From assembly GCA_030609245.1 (NCBI GenBank), contig JAUWCP010000144.1:1-6348 (forward strand): a DNA stretch of 6,348 nt. Reading direction: 5' to 3'. Shown here in pieces: positions 5,431 through 6,348 of the stretch. The DNA is from Hyphomicrobium sp. (GTDB taxonomy: Bacteria > Pseudomonadota > Alphaproteobacteria > Rhizobiales > Hyphomicrobiaceae). A program made the position numbers and the translations under genes. Within the stretch, counting starts at the first letter, position 1; each line of letters opens with the position of its first letter. Below the pieces are notes generated by a model. The model saw nothing but the letters and a program-made list of their open reading frames with translations, ran no database searches and had not been told where the DNA came from.

Positions 5431-6348
5431 TTAACTTGCTTGCCAGGCGCCGATCGCAATCCTATGTCCGCCTAACCCCGCGAACGTCCGCTCACGGCAA
5501 GTTAGCACAAGCACCTGATGACTTTGGGCGGCGCGCTTAAGCGCGGCAAACATGTGCTCGATGCGTTGATCGTCCGAATAGACGAGTGCGTCATCGAGGA
5601 TCAGAGGTGCCGGCGAATCCGTCTCCGCAAGCAGGCGGCCAAACCCGAGACGAACAAGCACGGCAAGCTGTTCCCGCGTGCCGTCGCTCAAGCTGGCCAG
5701 CTCCTCACTGTCACTGTCACTGTCACTGTCACTGCCCCGCCGCAGCTCCCTTGGCGCAAAACCATCGCCGAAGCTGAGCGCCGCTTCGGGAAAGACGAGA
5801 CTCATATAAGGGGCAAGACGGTCCAAGACCGGCTTGGCAAAACGCTCGCGAATCTCATTTGCAGCTGAGGAGAGCTCGCGATCGAGAAGCTGCAAGGCGC
5901 CGATCTCGTCCATAAGGTTCTGAACGCGCGTTGCGGCTAAAGCGAGCTTATCCTCCAGCTCCGCTAGGCGCGCGGCAACGTCATCGGCTCGATCCGCTTT
6001 TAGCTCACCTTCGATACCGGCTTCCGTCCGGCGCACCTCGACCAGGTCGCGCTCAGCATCTGCGAGCGCGCCTTCCGCACGGTCCGCCGCCAGTTTCATT
6101 TCACTAAGGCGGGCATCCTCGGGCGCCTTTTCACGCCAGGCTGCAAGATCGCGCACCGCGGCATTGAGACAAGACTCTGCCTCGGCGACCGCTGCTGTCT
6201 TTTTCTCCATTTCAAGCCGCCGTGCGGCCTCGTCGCCAACGCCAAGCGAAATCGTCGCAATACTTTCGCTCCGTTCTTCGGCGCGTGCGCTCAGCCGCGC
6301 TAGTTCTTTGCCAATTTGATCGTGCTCGCGTACCGCTTCTGCGAGTTG
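5431..6348 (-). CDS. C-terminal part of YhaN/SbcC-like AAA ATPase (partial, 5' end outside window)
   Basis: The frame is open from the TAA at 5431-5433 to the window edge (305 codons), so the ATG at 6210 is probably internal. The visible part begins with an Ala/Glu/Arg-rich coiled coil (about 5880-6348), typical of SMC/Rad50-type proteins. The C-terminal half of the ATPase head follows: 'RFAKPVLDRLAPYMSLVFPEA', the ABC signature LSDGTREQ (5668-5691), Walker B 'LILDD' (5590-5604) followed by ALVYSDDQR, and the closing strand 'QVLVLTCRERTF'. Walker A would lie in the missing N-terminus. The pattern matches the YhaN group of large ATPases, usually paired with an SbcD/YhaM-like exonuclease and thought to act on DNA ends; that role is inferred from the family. 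A run of (Ser-Asp) residues encoded by 5705-5734 is inserted just before the signature. The gene is convergent with the bactofilin. Confidence 0.83.
   Translation of the reverse strand, partial: QLAEAVREHDQIGKELARLSARAEERSESIATISLGVGDEAARRLEMEKKTAAVAEAESCLNAAVRDLAAWREKAPEDARLSEMKLAADRAEGALADAERDLVEVRRTEAGIEGELKADRADDVAARLAELEDKLALAATRVQNLMDEIGALQLLDRELSSAANEIRERFAKPVLDRLAPYMSLVFPEAALSFGDGFAPRELRRGSDSDSDSDSEELASLSDGTREQLAVLVRLGFGRLLAETDSPAPLILDDALVYSDDQRIEHMFAALKRAAQSHQVLVLTCRERTFAGLGGHRIAIGAWQAS
5705..5734 (+). repeat. Five perfect tandem copies of the hexamer TCACTG within the ATPase gene
   Basis: Five uninterrupted copies of TCACTG occupy 30 bases. On the coding (minus) strand they read AGT GAC repeated, giving the acidic run GSDSDSDSDSE. 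Because the unit is two codons long, gain or loss of copies keeps the frame and changes only the length of an acidic loop just before the LSDGTREQ signature. Such a perfect repeat stands out from the surrounding sequence and is prone to slippage. Confidence 0.95.

Overview
This is a GC-rich window, roughly 60% by eye, of ordinary chromosomal housekeeping DNA. It most likely comes from an alphaproteobacterium of the Hyphomicrobiales (rhizobial) type. The support is protein family resemblance: a very large AsmA-like/DUF3971 protein with the typical alphaproteobacterial C-terminal signature, a Bcp-type peroxiredoxin, a bactofilin, and a large YhaN-type AAA ATPase ending in an LSxGTREQ...LILDDAL core. 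No mobile element, tRNA, rRNA, CRISPR array or phage gene is visible.

Layout. (1) 2-55, plus strand: the last 17 codons of a gene that looks like tyrS. (2) 74-3796, minus strand, convergent with it: one 1240-residue envelope protein of the AsmA/YhdP class. It has one N-terminal membrane segment and a long beta-rich periplasmic part. (3) 3797-4107: a divergent intergenic region carrying the leaders of the flanking genes, with no gene recognised. (4) 4108-4577, plus strand: a bcp peroxiredoxin with a two-base frameshift near codon 119. Its conserved C-terminal end is intact in another frame. (5) 4578-4842: an intergenic region with two hairpins and an 18-bp tandem repeat just ahead of (6) a bactofilin at 4843-5355, plus strand. 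(7) 5431 to beyond 6348, minus strand: the C-terminal part of a YhaN/SbcC-like coiled-coil ATPase, whose reading frame stays open to the window edge. A 5-copy hexanucleotide repeat encodes an Asp-Ser run next to the ABC signature.

How the genes relate. Two concern the cell envelope: the AsmA-like protein (inner-to-outer membrane lipid traffic or envelope integrity) and the bactofilin (scaffold for cell-wall enzymes). Bcp detoxifies peroxides and the YhaN-like ATPase probably acts on DNA. Strands alternate, so there is no clear operon and each gene appears to be its own transcription unit. I saw no sign of an undescribed multi-gene system. The items most worth a second look are the bcp frameshift, the in-frame SD microsatellite in the ATPase, and the repeat and hairpin cluster upstream of the bactofilin.
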